The notes: generated by a model not told the origin, from the letters alone. A stretch of 36,799 nucleotides of DNA from B18-G4 sp003648575 (GCA_029942245.1 JAOZTN010000021.1:1-36799); one strand, 5' to 3'; positions 1 through 9,657 are shown, counted from the first letter of the stretch. Numbers and translations are program-made.

Positions 1-253
1 TAAATAGGTATTCAAATATAGTATATATTTAGATATAAAGTTAAGTCTTTGTCGTTTTATTTCTTAAAAGATCCAGTTTAACAGTATAATAGGGGTTGTT
101 AGGATATGTATTTTATGTTATACAGAAACATAAAGAAGGGAACGCTGAACTTTGAACTCAGAAATTGAGATTCGGAAAATCTTGAAAGATATCTTTTGTA
201 ATATAGCGTCAGAGATAGGCTAAAAACCTACGAGGTTTAATACATGCACAATT

Positions 254-1714
254 TTACAATTTAATGATTTTTCCGGTTGAATGGCAACCATCAGCATCAA
301 GTACCCTATAAAAATATATTCCTGGTTCAAAATGACCTACATTAATAGAATTCAAATTTGAGTAATTCTCATAGCTAAGAACCATTTGACCACTTTGGTT
401 GAATATCTTTATTAATGACAAATCATTATTAAAGGCGATTTTATTGGTGCACGGGTTTGGGCTCACTAAAATATTAACATCATTTATTTCTCTCTCCTCA
501 TTAATTGAGGTTACCAGACCATTTTCATCAGTCTTAATTAAATACAGGTCATAATCATAACCAGGAATGTTATAATCATATCTAATTCCGGAAATAATAC
601 ATCCTCCATCATCTGTAGCGTTTATTTGATAGGATGAATACATCACATCTCCACCAAAATGACGCTCATATATTGTATTCAAACTTGAATCAAATTTTGT
701 TAGTACAATCCATGATGGCATGCTCTGGAACCAATCATCATAGTTTTTAGTCCAGGTGAAAAGGATGTTGTTGATATCCAAATAGTCAAAATTCCTATCC
801 CATCCCGGATAACAGATAGTATCAGGTATGTGAGCGAAATCCACTTCATTTAAGATAGAAAATGAGGTATCCATCTTCTTCAAACCAGCTCCCTGAACTG
901 ATGAATAATTAACCGAAATAATTTTCTTTCCACTTATAAAGAACTCATGATCACTAATCCACCTAACTGTATGAGAAGAATGAAAACGTTCATCTGGCAC
1001 TTCCACAACTTGCTCACGGATGAAGGAACGATTGTAGTATGCTCCACATGTGTGATAACTTGGATAAGAAGGATAATTCCCTTCACCAAAAGAAATATAT
1101 CCACTTGAATCAGGTTTGATTAAGAAATCAAATACTAATTGCGGATAGTCTATTGTCTCAACGGCCATCAAAATACTATCCCCCTGTTGATTACACCGGA
1201 ATTCAAATGGATCAGCATCAAAATTCTTAAATTCATTTAGAGCCGATCCAAGAACTACAATATTACTATCTAAATCTATTTTTGTGTTAAAGTCTCCAAG
1301 GACATGGATATCAGAAATCGAATAGCATTTTCGCCATTGAAAGTTTAAATCAAAATCGAAGGAACAGATCATTATCGATGTTAATCCTGACGAAATTGGT
1401 CCGATTCCTCCGAAAGCCAGATAATTACTCTCAAGTTTAATAATATCACTAAATAAGCAAGTGCTGTCTGGGAAAGAATAAGTCACATTTGTAACTAGCT
1501 CACCAGAAGCACTTACTTTTAATAAAATCCCACTATACACGTTAGTATTCACATCAAGAGAAGCACCGGCAATAACATAGTTACCCTGATCGTCAATAAT
1601 TAAGTCGCCAGGGACTTCAAAATTGGGCATTTGGATTCGAAGCTCGAAAGAATTTTGACCACAAATAATCAAGCCTATCAGTAAAAAGGTAATAATAGTG
1701 GTTATTTTAGCCAT
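254..1714 (-). CDS. Secreted protein with T9SS type A sorting domain
   Basis: 486 residues. Residues 1-20 form a signal peptide (Lys at 3, then a hydrophobic stretch). The body carries loosely repeated beta-rich segments with phrases such as LLKVSASGE and LYLIKTDENG, which resemble the propeller-like repeats of many secreted Bacteroidota proteins. The last 70 or so residues begin with a VSPNPCTNKI motif and contain IFNQSGQMV and GIYFYRV, the signature of the T9SS type A C-terminal sorting domain. The protein should therefore cross the outer membrane through the type IX system and be anchored or released. No catalytic motif is seen, so its function is unknown. It lies 54 bp downstream of the lipoprotein gene on the same strand and may be cotranscribed with it. 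The start at ATG 1714 is the only one that gives a complete signal peptide. Confidence 0.85.
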   Translation of the reverse strand: MAKITTIITFLLIGLIICGQNSFELRIQMPNFEVPGDLIIDDQGNYVIAGASLDVNTNVYSGILLKVSASGELVTNVTYSFPDSTCLFSDIIKLESNYLAFGGIGPISSGLTSIMICSFDFDLNFQWRKCYSISDIHVLGDFNTKIDLDSNIVVLGSALNEFKNFDADPFEFRCNQQGDSILMAVETIDYPQLVFDFLIKPDSSGYISFGEGNYPSYPSYHTCGAYYNRSFIREQVVEVPDERFHSSHTVRWISDHEFFISGKKIISVNYSSVQGAGLKKMDTSFSILNEVDFAHIPDTICYPGWDRNFDYLDINNILFTWTKNYDDWFQSMPSWIVLTKFDSSLNTIYERHFGGDVMYSSYQINATDDGGCIISGIRYDYNIPGYDYDLYLIKTDENGLVTSINEEREINDVNILVSPNPCTNKIAFNNDLSLIKIFNQSGQMVLSYENYSNLNSINVGHFEPGIYFYRVLDADGCHSTGKIIKL

Positions 1715-1768
1715 AAGCTTTCGAATGTGGTTAACTAATTCTGCTCAAAGTTCCTAGAAAATGATTGA

Positions 1769-2758
1769 CTAAAGTGGTGAAGGACTTGTAGTTGTGTAAT
1801 CGATTTCCCCATACCAAATATCTAGCGTATGCCGTCTCCCATAATAAGATGGAGCTCCATTAAGATTATCTCCTATAACATTAAGCGTAGTTAAGTCAAA
1901 GCCTGCTGGCTCTAAGTAATCAACTATATGGTCAATACCATTGCTGCTAAGATAATAATTTAGTTCATCATCCTCTAAACAAGGCTCCGTAGTTATCGGA
2001 GAACCCTGAGTATAACGAAAGAGTCTGTATTCGCCATTTGGATTATTTTGATCTGGGTAATCCATTGGTATCGCATATTCATTACTTTCAACACCAGTGA
2101 AATATACACGATAATTAGGATCAGTTGCGACAATTGGATTCATATATTTGTATTCCAATTCTGCAGCCACATCTGACAATGTGGCATTGTTAGGCCCACA
2201 ACCACCAAGGTCCCACCCCCAGATCCAATGGTCGTCATCTCCAAAAGCCGCGTAATTCCCACCCCCAGACCCGCTACCAATAGCCGAAACTAATCGAAGA
2301 ACGATTCTGCCATTTGAGTTGCTTACTAATGAAACATCGGTTGCAATTAAGTGCTTTGTGGTTCCTGAAATGTTATCCCAATGCACCCCCAGACTATCTT
2401 CTAGTTCACTATAGGCGGTAGTGACGTCAGAATCATCTACCTGATTATTTCTATTCAATGAAATGCTAATAAATGAGGAGTCAAATATTTGCACGGCAAA
2501 AGATGAATCCCAAATACTATAAGTGTAATTTAGTGTTGCCTCAATATACCAAATCGTGCTATCGACGGTGTATTCGCCACTAGTCTTTGTTGGGTTGTTC
2601 ATTTTATCAATAAAGGAATGTATCCTTTTCTCAACTTTACAAATATGAATTGGTGATTGGCCTGTTTGGGAAACAGGAGGACTGTCTAAGTTCTTTTTAC
2701 ACCCACAGGTGAGGCTCAATACTAATAGTATAAGCGTTATTTTGCTAAAAGTTTTCAT
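1769..2758 (-). CDS. Putative lipoprotein of unknown function
   Basis: 329 residues. The N-terminus has two Lys, a hydrophobic core and then TCGCKK, so lipidation is likely at Cys18 or Cys20. The -3 position is not a classical Leu, but Bacteroidota lipoboxes are relaxed. The mature part is acidic and rich in Tyr, Asp and Asn, with a Gly/Trp-rich stretch (GDDDHWIWGWDLGG) near residue 175. I recognise no family. The leader in front of the ATG is A-rich with no Shine-Dalgarno site, which is usual for this phylum. The gene comes before the T9SS-sorted protein on the same strand, so the two may form a small cell-surface operon. Its divergent neighbour, about 570 bp away, is ileS. Confidence 0.75.
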   Translation of the reverse strand: MKTFSKITLILLVLSLTCGCKKNLDSPPVSQTGQSPIHICKVEKRIHSFIDKMNNPTKTSGEYTVDSTIWYIEATLNYTYSIWDSSFAVQIFDSSFISISLNRNNQVDDSDVTTAYSELEDSLGVHWDNISGTTKHLIATDVSLVSNSNGRIVLRLVSAIGSGSGGGNYAAFGDDDHWIWGWDLGGCGPNNATLSDVAAELEYKYMNPIVATDPNYRVYFTGVESNEYAIPMDYPDQNNPNGEYRLFRYTQGSPITTEPCLEDDELNYYLSSNGIDHIVDYLEPAGFDLTTLNVIGDNLNGAPSYYGRRHTLDIWYGEIDYTTTSPSPL

Positions 2759-3330
2759 AATTTGAGTTTTCTTGGTTTATCAAATCTTGATTTCATATCT
2801 AGCCGGCCACGCTATCTAAAAAGTCTTATCTTTGCCTTTAACCCCCTTTCTTTGTTGGTTTGTATTTCCATTTCGAGATGTTAATATTTGTCATCAATTA
2901 AAAGGGGTTTCTTTAATCCCCATCATTGTTCGCGCAATTACAATGATCAGCACTTTGAATAATGCTTTGACGAAGTAGACTTTTAATTCTCTCCTATTTG
3001 TTGAAGAAACAGGTACACAAATATACTGATAAGTTAAATGTGAAGTCAAGTTTTTGTTCTTCTCTTTTTTATCAATTATTAAAAGGGTTTGAAATACAGC
3101 GTGTAAAAGATAAAATTTGGCTTCAGTCTGTTTAATGTTTGATTTTTTACCCACAGAGACACTGCTTGCAGTGCCAGAGGCACACAAACACCAGGTTTCA
3201 CAGTTATTATTTCTGTGTTCCTCTGCCCTTGTGTCCCAGACCCATCAATACGTAATACGTAGTACCTGATACGTTATACACATTTTTTTCCTATTTTTGC
3301 CCCTCGTAAAAACAGGCGATAAACAATTCA
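2759..3330. other. 572-bp intergenic region with promoters and short repeats
   Basis: No convincing gene. Visible items: a plus-strand -7-like box TATCTTTG at 2827-2834; a small perfect hairpin CACTGC-TT-GCAGTG at 3160-3173 within a stretch rich in CACAGAG/GTGCC words; three TACGT words at 3249-3253, 3256-3260 and 3270-3274; and the likely ileS promoter box at 3292-3299. A 97-codon open frame at 2894-3187 (minus) has low-complexity composition and no family resemblance, and is treated as non-coding. Confidence 0.6.
3292..3299 (+). promoter_or_regulatory. Putative -7 promoter element of ileS
   Basis: TATTTTTG matches the Bacteroidota -7 consensus TAnnTTTG and lies 31 bp before the ileS ATG. 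No clear -33 TTG partner is visible at the expected distance, so the call rests on position and the single box. Confidence 0.45.
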
Positions 3331-6300
3331 ATGGCAAAGAAATACAGGGAATATAAGCAGCTGAACCTTACCGAAACAGGGAAAGAGATTGGTAAGTACT
3401 GGGAGGATCATGAGGTGTTTAAGAAGAGCCTCGAGATCAGGAAGGGTCACGAGCCTTTCATTTTTTATGAAGGTCCCCCATCTGCCAACGGCAAACCGGG
3501 CATTCATCATGTCATGGCCCGTGCCATTAAAGATATTTTCTGCCGCTACAAAACACAAAAAGGATTTCTTGTTGAGCGCAAAGCGGGATGGGACACTCAC
3601 GGCTTGCCTGTTGAGATCAGCGTGGAGAAAACCCTGGGCATCACCAAAGAAGATATAGGAAAGAAGATCAGCGTAGAAGAATACAACCAGGCCTGCCGTA
3701 CCGAGGTGATGAAGTACAAAGATCTCTGGGACGAGCTAACCGTGGAGATGGGATACTGGGTCGACCTCGACAACCCGTATATCACTTTCGATAATAAGTA
3801 TATAGAAACTGTATGGTGGCTGCTGAAGAAGCTTTACGATAAGAAACTCCTTTATAAGGGCTATTCCATCCAACCATATTCCCCGGCTGCCGGAACAGGA
3901 CTGAGCTCCCATGAGCTGAACCTGCCGGGATGCTACAAAGACGTGAAGGATTCAACCGTAGTAGCACAGTTCAAGGTGGTGAAGGATGATAAATCAGATT
4001 TTCTGTTCAAAGAAGATCACGGCGATGTTTTCTTCCTGGCATGGACCACGACTCCCTGGACACTTCCTTCGAACACAGCTCTGGCAGTAGGGAAAAAGAT
4101 TACATATAACCTTATTCAAACATACAACGCCTATACCGGTCTGCCAATTACTGTTGTTGTGGCGAAAGAACTGTTCGGAAAATATTTCCCGGAGAAAAAT
4201 GCAGAACTGGCCCTCGAAGATTATGAAGCAGGGCAGAAAGCCATCCCATTTAAGGTGATCGGTGAATTCAGCGGGGCTGAACTCAATGGGATCGATTATG
4301 AACAACTCCTCCCATATGCACAACCGGAAGATGGTGACGCTTTCCGTGTGCTTACTGCCAATTTTGTAACAACTGAGGATGGTACCGGCATGGTACACAT
4401 CGCCCCGAGCTTTGGTGCAGATGACTTCAAGGTTGGACGTGAAAATGGCATCGGTTCACTAACCATGGTTGATAAGCAAGGACGCTTTATTGATGCCATG
4501 GGAGAATTTGCGGGACGTTATGTGAAGAACGAATATGCCGTTGACTACGATCCTGAAAATGCCGATGACCCTGTTGATATTGACATCATAGTTAAACTTA
4601 AAAAAGAAAATAGGGCTTTTAAGACCGAGAAGTACGAGCACTCCTATCCGCATTGCTGGCGTACCGATAAGCCCATCCTTTACTATCCGCTCGATAGCTG
4701 GTTTGTGAAGACCACAGCTTATAAAGACCGCATGCTGGAGCTGAACAAGAATATTAATTGGAAGCCTGCAGCTACCGGAACGGGCCGTTTCGGAAACTGG
4801 CTGGAAAACCTTGTCGACTGGAACCTTTCCAGATCCAGGTTCTGGGGTACACCACTGCCTATCTGGGTAACCGAAGACAGGAGTGAAGAGATCTGCATCG
4901 GCTCTGCCGAACAGCTGAACGAAGAGATAGAGAAATCCATTGCAGCCGGATTCATGGATAAGAACCCGATGGAAGGGTATAAAACGGGTGATATGTCGAA
5001 GGAGAACTACGATACTTTCGACCTGCACAGGCCTTTCGTCGACAATATTGTACTTGTTTCTTCCGCAGGGAAGAAGATGATGCGCGAACCTGATCTGATC
5101 GATGTATGGTTCGACTCAGGTGCTATGCCATATGCTCAGTTCCATTATCCGTTTGAGAACAAAGAGATGGAGAAGTATTTCCCATCAGATTTTATAGCCG
5201 AAGGTGTTGACCAGACCCGTGGATGGTTCTTTACCCTTCATGCCATTGCAGTGATGCTTTTCGACAGCGTATCGTTCAAGGCCTGTGTCTCCAATGGACT
5301 GGTGCTGGATAAAGAGGGCAACAAGATGTCGAAAAGGCTTGGTAATGCCGCCGATCCCTTTGAGACCATCCACAAGTATGGTCCGGATGCCACCCGCTGG
5401 TATATGATGACAAATTCCCAGCCCTGGGATAACCTGAAATTCGACAGCGATAACATCAGGGAAGTACAGCGGAAATTCTTTGGGACACTGTACAACACCT
5501 ATAATTTCTTTGCGCTTTACGCGAATATTGATGGCTTTACTTATGCCGAAGATGATGTTCCGGCAGAGGAACGCCCCGAGATCGACCGCTGGATACTTTC
5601 TGAGCTGAATACACTGATTGGACTGGTTGATGATGCATATAATAACTATGAGCCCACCCGCGCCGGCCGTGCCATTGTTGAGTTTGTGAACGACCACCTC
5701 AGCAACTGGTATGTAAGGCTGAGCAGAAGGAGGTTCTGGAAAGGCAGTTACAGCGCCGACAAGATCTCAGCTTATCAGACACTTTATAAATGCCTGCAAG
5801 TGGTGGCAAAATTATCTGCCCCCATTGCTCCGTATTATATGGATCGCCTCTTCATCGACCTGAACGCGGTGACAGGGAAAGAGAAGATGGATTCCATCCA
5901 CCTGACTGATTTTCCCGTCAAGGACGATAGCCTGATCAATAAGGATCTTGAAGAGCGCATGCAGATGGCTCAGAAATTCTCTTCCATGGTATTATCCCTC
6001 AGAAAAAAATCTAATATCAGGGTCAGGCAGCCGCTGAACAAGATTATGATCCCGATACTCGATAAAAAGTTTGAGCGCCAGCTGAAAGATGTGCAGAACC
6101 TCATACTTTCAGAAGTAAATGTGAAGGAAGTCGAATATCTTCAGGATACTATCGGAGTGCTGGTAAAAAGTATCAAGCCAAACTTCAAAGCTCTGGGGCC
6201 GAAGTATGGAAAGATGATGAAGCAGATCGCTGCAGTAGTGAATGCCTTTACCCAGGACGATATTGCCCGCATTGAGCAGGATGAAAAATACATGATCGAA

Positions 6301-6693
6301 ATTGAGGGGCAGGAGCTGGAAATATTGCTGAGCGATGTGGATATTATTACGCAGGATATCCCCGGCTGGCTGATCGCCGGAATGGGCAATTTAACAGTTG
6401 CTTTAGACGTTACCCTCACACCTGAATTGATCGAGGAAGGGATTGCCAGAGACCTGGTTAACAGGATACAAAACCTGCGTAAGGACAAGGGCTTTGAGGT
6501 AACCGATAAGATCAGATTGAAAATTGAAAAAAACACTGAAATAAGTGATGCAATTCAGAACAATTATGATTATATTTGTTCAGAGACCCTGGCCGAATCA
6601 CTTGATCTGACGGAAAAGCTATCCGATGATGATATCATCCGAATTGAACTGGCAGACAAGCTCGAAGCCAGTCTGATCATAGAAAAGGTCTGA
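3331..6693 (+). CDS. ileS: Isoleucine--tRNA ligase
   Basis: 1120 residues, full length for the long bacterial form. It charges tRNA-Ile with isoleucine in the cytoplasm. The class I HIGH motif appears as GIHH (residues 57-60) after PSANGKP, and the second signature KMSKR is at residues 665-669. An editing domain lies between them, with TTPWTLPSN and the nearby DGTGMVHIAPSFG. A long anticodon-binding and C-terminal region follows. Phrases such as GYWVDLDNPYIT and the lack of a C-terminal Cys4 zinc finger suggest the eukaryote-like IleRS2 clade, which is often naturally less sensitive to mupirocin; that assignment is inference. It is first in a plus-strand run with the DksA-like gene (26 bp downstream) and lspA. 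Confidence 0.97.
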   Translation: MAKKYREYKQLNLTETGKEIGKYWEDHEVFKKSLEIRKGHEPFIFYEGPPSANGKPGIHHVMARAIKDIFCRYKTQKGFLVERKAGWDTHGLPVEISVEKTLGITKEDIGKKISVEEYNQACRTEVMKYKDLWDELTVEMGYWVDLDNPYITFDNKYIETVWWLLKKLYDKKLLYKGYSIQPYSPAAGTGLSSHELNLPGCYKDVKDSTVVAQFKVVKDDKSDFLFKEDHGDVFFLAWTTTPWTLPSNTALAVGKKITYNLIQTYNAYTGLPITVVVAKELFGKYFPEKNAELALEDYEAGQKAIPFKVIGEFSGAELNGIDYEQLLPYAQPEDGDAFRVLTANFVTTEDGTGMVHIAPSFGADDFKVGRENGIGSLTMVDKQGRFIDAMGEFAGRYVKNEYAVDYDPENADDPVDIDIIVKLKKENRAFKTEKYEHSYPHCWRTDKPILYYPLDSWFVKTTAYKDRMLELNKNINWKPAATGTGRFGNWLENLVDWNLSRSRFWGTPLPIWVTEDRSEEICIGSAEQLNEEIEKSIAAGFMDKNPMEGYKTGDMSKENYDTFDLHRPFVDNIVLVSSAGKKMMREPDLIDVWFDSGAMPYAQFHYPFENKEMEKYFPSDFIAEGVDQTRGWFFTLHAIAVMLFDSVSFKACVSNGLVLDKEGNKMSKRLGNAADPFETIHKYGPDATRWYMMTNSQPWDNLKFDSDNIREVQRKFFGTLYNTYNFFALYANIDGFTYAEDDVPAEERPEIDRWILSELNTLIGLVDDAYNNYEPTRAGRAIVEFVNDHLSNWYVRLSRRRFWKGSYSADKISAYQTLYKCLQVVAKLSAPIAPYYMDRLFIDLNAVTGKEKMDSIHLTDFPVKDDSLINKDLEERMQMAQKFSSMVLSLRKKSNIRVRQPLNKIMIPILDKKFERQLKDVQNLILSEVNVKEVEYLQDTIGVLVKSIKPNFKALGPKYGKMMKQIAAVVNAFTQDDIARIEQDEKYMIEIEGQELEILLSDVDIITQDIPGWLIAGMGNLTVALDVTLTPELIEEGIARDLVNRIQNLRKDKGFEVTDKIRLKIEKNTEISDAIQNNYDYICSETLAESLDLTEKLSDDDIIRIELADKLEASLIIEKV

Positions 6694-6719
6694 TTGTAGC
6701 AAACCAAATACCAGAAGTT

Positions 6720-7121
6720 ATGGCAAATAAGGAGCAAACAGAAAAGAAAAGGACGCGGTTTTCTGATGAAGAACTGGCAGAATTCAAAGCGATCATAGAT
6801 AAAAAGCTGGAAAAGGCAAATAACGATCTACAATTGCTTACAGAAGCATATACCAATGCTAATGATCACGGAACCAATGATACTTCCCCAACCTTTAAGG
6901 TCCTTGAAGAAGGTTACCAGGTGTTGTCGAAGGAAGAAAACAGCAGGCTTGCTGCACGCCAGAGCAAGTTTATCCAGAACCTGGAAAATGCGCTGGTCAG
7001 GATTGAGAATAAGACCTATGGTATTTGCAGGGCCACCGGAAAACTAATCTCAAAAGAACGCCTTAGAAGCGTTCCACATGCTACGCTCAGCATTGAAGCG
7101 AAGAATAATCAGTATAAGTAA
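6720..7121 (+). CDS. TraR/DksA-family protein lacking the zinc cysteines
   Basis: 133 residues. A coiled-coil-rich N-terminal part (residues 15-95, with acidic and Lys-rich heptads) is followed by the family's C-terminal signature YGICRATGKLISKERL...VPHATLSIEAK. DksA-type proteins bind the RNA polymerase secondary channel and tune initiation with ppGpp. Here only one Cys of the usual four-Cys zinc finger remains; the others are replaced (for example TG after GICRA, and SIEAK in place of a CxxCK pair). This loss is common in Bacteroidota members of the family. It sits between ileS (26 bp upstream) and lspA (41 bp downstream), a conserved arrangement in this phylum. Whether it acts on RNA polymerase is inferred from the family. 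Confidence 0.88.
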   Translation: MANKEQTEKKRTRFSDEELAEFKAIIDKKLEKANNDLQLLTEAYTNANDHGTNDTSPTFKVLEEGYQVLSKEENSRLAARQSKFIQNLENALVRIENKTYGICRATGKLISKERLRSVPHATLSIEAKNNQYK

Positions 7122-7162
7122 GATCCGCCCATAACCTCTGGCGGGAATAACACCTTATATAA

Positions 7163-7771
7163 GTGAAAAGATCAAGCTTAATCATCCTCACAGTCTTCTT
7201 TGTATTGATCGTAGATCAGCTGCTCAAGATCTGGATCAAAACCAATATGCACCTTGGAGAAGAATACACTGTGATCGGAAACTGGTTCCTGATCCATTTC
7301 ACTGAAAATGAGGGCATGGCATTCGGGATGACACTGGGAGGTGGTTTTGGTAAGCTGGCACTCAGCATCTTTCGCATTGTTGCTATTGTACTTATCGGAT
7401 GGTACCTCATGTACATCTCGCGCTCAAAATCGCACAAGGGGCTGGTCTTCAGTATCTCCCTTATCTTTGTTGGGGCTTTAGGTAATATTGTTGATAGTGC
7501 CTTTTATAGTTTGCTCTTTTCTCAAAGCACATTTCATTCAGTAGCGGAATTTATGCCCGAAGGAGGTGGATACGGCGGCTTCCTCCATGGCAAGGTCGTG
7601 GATATGTTCTACTTCCCAATCATTCAGGGAACCTATCCTGAATGGATACCCTGGAAGGGTGGTGACATGTTTATTTTCTTCCGCCCCGTTTTCAACGTAG
7701 CAGATTCTGCCATTACCACAGGGGTCATTATCCTTATCCTTTTTCAACGCTATTTCTTTAGAAAAAACTAA
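7163..7771 (+). CDS. lspA: Lipoprotein signal peptidase (signal peptidase II)
   Basis: 202 residues. An inner-membrane aspartic protease that removes signal peptides from diacylglyceryl-modified prolipoproteins. Four hydrophobic segments are visible (about residues 5-22, 62-84, 93-110 and 176-197). The catalytic aspartates are Asp111 in GNIVDS and Asp181 in FNVADS, and the N-terminal ENEGMAFG motif (from residue 48) is also characteristic. A periplasmic loop of about 60 residues separates the two aspartates, longer than in the E. coli enzyme. The start is GTG at 7163, chosen because it leaves the canonical short N-terminus before the first membrane segment. It is third in the ileS run and would mature the lipoproteins encoded elsewhere in the window. 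Confidence 0.95.
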   Translation: MKRSSLIILTVFFVLIVDQLLKIWIKTNMHLGEEYTVIGNWFLIHFTENEGMAFGMTLGGGFGKLALSIFRIVAIVLIGWYLMYISRSKSHKGLVFSISLIFVGALGNIVDSAFYSLLFSQSTFHSVAEFMPEGGGYGGFLHGKVVDMFYFPIIQGTYPEWIPWKGGDMFIFFRPVFNVADSAITTGVIILILFQRYFFRKN

Positions 7772-7785
7772 AACTCCCCTCTACC

Positions 7786-7802
7786 CCGGACCCGCTATCC
7801 GG
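7786..7802 (+). terminator. Weak hairpin after lspA
   Basis: Stem CCGGA (7786-7790) with TCCGG (7798-7802), followed by a T-rich stretch CCTCTTATTTA. The stem is short and the U-run interrupted, so this is only a possible terminator between lspA and atpD. Confidence 0.3.
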
Positions 7803-7865
7803 CCTCTTATTTATAATAATTATAAAAAAACCCTTCCCGGGCTCCCGAAAACTAACAGAATATTT

Positions 7866-7873
7866 TATCTTTG
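7866..7873 (+). promoter_or_regulatory. Putative -7 promoter element of atpDC
   Basis: TATCTTTG is a full match to the Bacteroidota TAnnTTTG box, 21 bp before the atpD ATG at 7895. A TTG codon overlapping the box (7871) could extend the reading frame by eight residues, but it lies within the promoter and is not the start. Confidence 0.6.
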
Positions 7874-7894
7874 CGAAAAATTTTCCCACAGATT

Positions 7895-9406
7895 ATGAGT
7901 GAAAAAGCAACAGGCGTTATCTCACAGGTGATTGGTCCCGTGGTGGATGTTACCTTCAATGATGATTCACAACTCCCCAATATTTACGATGCCCTTGAGG
8001 TGACCAATAATGACGGAAACGTGATCGTGCTCGAATGTCAGCAGGACATTGGTGAAAGCACTGTCAGGACCGTTGCGATGGATTCCACCGACGGACTTAG
8101 CCGGGGCATGGATGTTATTTCAACAGGAATTCCGATCTCAATGCCAATAGGCGACGACATCAAAGGCCGACTGTTTAACGTGATTGGCCAGACCATTGAT
8201 GGTTTGGAAGACGTGAAGCGAGAAACATCTTATCCTATCCACAGGGATCCTCCCCTCTTTGAAAACCTTTCAACTTCAAAGGAGGTACTTTTTACAGGGA
8301 TCAAAGTGATCGACCTGATAGAGCCTTATTCCAAAGGTGGTAAGATTGGTCTTTTTGGTGGTGCCGGTGTTGGTAAAACCGTGATTATCATGGAACTCAT
8401 CAACAACATTGCTAAAAAATATGCCGGGCTTTCAGTTTTTGGTGGCGTTGGAGAACGTACACGTGAAGGAAACGACCTGCTAAGGGAAATGATCGAATCC
8501 GGCGTTATCAAATACGGAAAAGAGTTTACTGAAGACATGGAAAAGGGTGGCTGGGACCTGTCGAAAGTTGATAAAAAAGAGCTTTCTGAATCACAGATAA
8601 CCCTTGTTTTCGGACAGATGAACGAGCCTCCGGGAGCACGTGCAAGGGTAGCCCTGTCGGGACTGACCATGGCTGAGTATTTCCGTGATGGTGATGAGAA
8701 ATCAGGAGGTCGCGATATTCTGTTTTTTATTGATAATATCTTCCGTTTCACACAGGCCGGATCAGAAGTTTCAGCTCTGCTGGGAAGGATGCCGTCGGCA
8801 GTAGGATACCAGCCTACACTGGCTACAGAGATGGGTATACTACAGGAAAGGATCACATCAACGAAAAGGGGATCTATTACTTCCGTTCAGGCGGTTTATG
8901 TTCCTGCGGATGACCTTACCGACCCTGCACCTGCAACGACATTTGCCCACCTTGATGCAACAACTGTATTGAGCCGTAAAATTGCCGAACTCGGCATTTA
9001 CCCTGCAGTTGATCCACTCGATTCTACTTCACGTATCCTGACACCCGATGTTGTTGGAGAAGAACATTACAATACTGCTCAGCGCGTAATGCGAATACTG
9101 CAACACTATAAAGAGCTGCAAGACATTATCGCCATTCTGGGTATGGAAGAGCTTTCGGAAGAGGATAAGCTGGTGGTCCACAGGGCCAGGAGGATATCAC
9201 GCTTCCTGTCACAGCCATTCCATGTTGCCGAACAGTTTACCGGCATCCCCGGAACCATAGTTTCCATTGAAGATACCATCAAAGGATTCAATATGATCCT
9301 CGATGGTGAAGTGGATGAATATCCAGAAGCAGCTTTCAACCTGGTAGGAACTATTGATGAAGCCATCGAAAAAGGTAAACGCCTGCTTGAAGAAGCCGAA
9401 GCATAA
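7895..9406 (+). CDS. atpD: F1F0 ATP synthase subunit beta
   Basis: 503 residues from ATG 7895. This is the catalytic subunit of F1, which makes or hydrolyses ATP at the cytoplasmic face. The P-loop GGAGVGKT is at residues 155-162, followed by the catalytic loop GGVGERTREGND with Glu187, and later ALLGRMPSAVGYQPTLATEMG. Between the catalytic loop and FGQMNEPPGAR there is an insertion with a charged stretch (EDMEKGGWDLSKVDKKELSES), typical of Bacteroidota beta subunits and making it longer than the roughly 460-residue E. coli protein. The start was moved downstream from TTG 7871 because that codon lies inside the promoter box and MSEKATGV fits the family N-terminus. atpC follows 14 bp later. 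Confidence 0.97.
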   Translation: MSEKATGVISQVIGPVVDVTFNDDSQLPNIYDALEVTNNDGNVIVLECQQDIGESTVRTVAMDSTDGLSRGMDVISTGIPISMPIGDDIKGRLFNVIGQTIDGLEDVKRETSYPIHRDPPLFENLSTSKEVLFTGIKVIDLIEPYSKGGKIGLFGGAGVGKTVIIMELINNIAKKYAGLSVFGGVGERTREGNDLLREMIESGVIKYGKEFTEDMEKGGWDLSKVDKKELSESQITLVFGQMNEPPGARARVALSGLTMAEYFRDGDEKSGGRDILFFIDNIFRFTQAGSEVSALLGRMPSAVGYQPTLATEMGILQERITSTKRGSITSVQAVYVPADDLTDPAPATTFAHLDATTVLSRKIAELGIYPAVDPLDSTSRILTPDVVGEEHYNTAQRVMRILQHYKELQDIIAILGMEELSEEDKLVVHRARRISRFLSQPFHVAEQFTGIPGTIVSIEDTIKGFNMILDGEVDEYPEAAFNLVGTIDEAIEKGKRLLEEAEA

Positions 9407-9420
9407 CAGACAGAAACCAC

Positions 9421-9657
9421 ATGAAGCTTGAGATCATAACCCCAGATAAGTCAGTCTTCACAGGCGAAGTAAGCCTGGTGCAGTTGCCGGGTATTGACGG
9501 TTCTTTCGAGATCCTGAATATGCACGCCCCCCTGATATCAGTCCTGAAAAAGGGCCGGATAAAGATCAAAGATGATCAGGGAAAAGAGCAATTCTTTGAA
9601 GTTAGTGGTGGTGTGATCGAAGTGCTTAAGAACAAAGTCTTAATTTTAGCCGAATAG
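9421..9657 (+). CDS. atpC: F1F0 ATP synthase subunit epsilon, short form
   Basis: 78 residues, only the N-terminal beta-sandwich domain of epsilon (KLEIITPDKSVFTGEV at the start, SGGVIEVLKNKVLILAE at the end). The C-terminal helical hairpin that inhibits ATP hydrolysis in the E. coli subunit is absent; epsilon this short is usual in Bacteroidota. It couples F1 to the c-ring in the rotor stalk. It follows atpD by 14 bp and is cotranscribed with it. The other F1 and F0 genes are not in the window; atpDC apart from the remaining atp genes is known in this phylum, but the assembly gap downstream means they cannot be excluded nearby. Confidence 0.93.
   Translation: MKLEIITPDKSVFTGEVSLVQLPGIDGSFEILNMHAPLISVLKKGRIKIKDDQGKEQFFEVSGGVIEVLKNKVLILAE

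Noticed and set aside
2827..2834. Plus-strand promoter box as the start of a hidden gene
   Set aside because: The nearest plus-strand gene is ileS almost 500 bp away and no frame or RNA structure follows the box.
2894..3187. 97-codon open frame on the minus strand
   Set aside because: Low-complexity composition, crosses the CACAGAG-rich repeat and hairpin, no leader or family resemblance, and no signal peptide.
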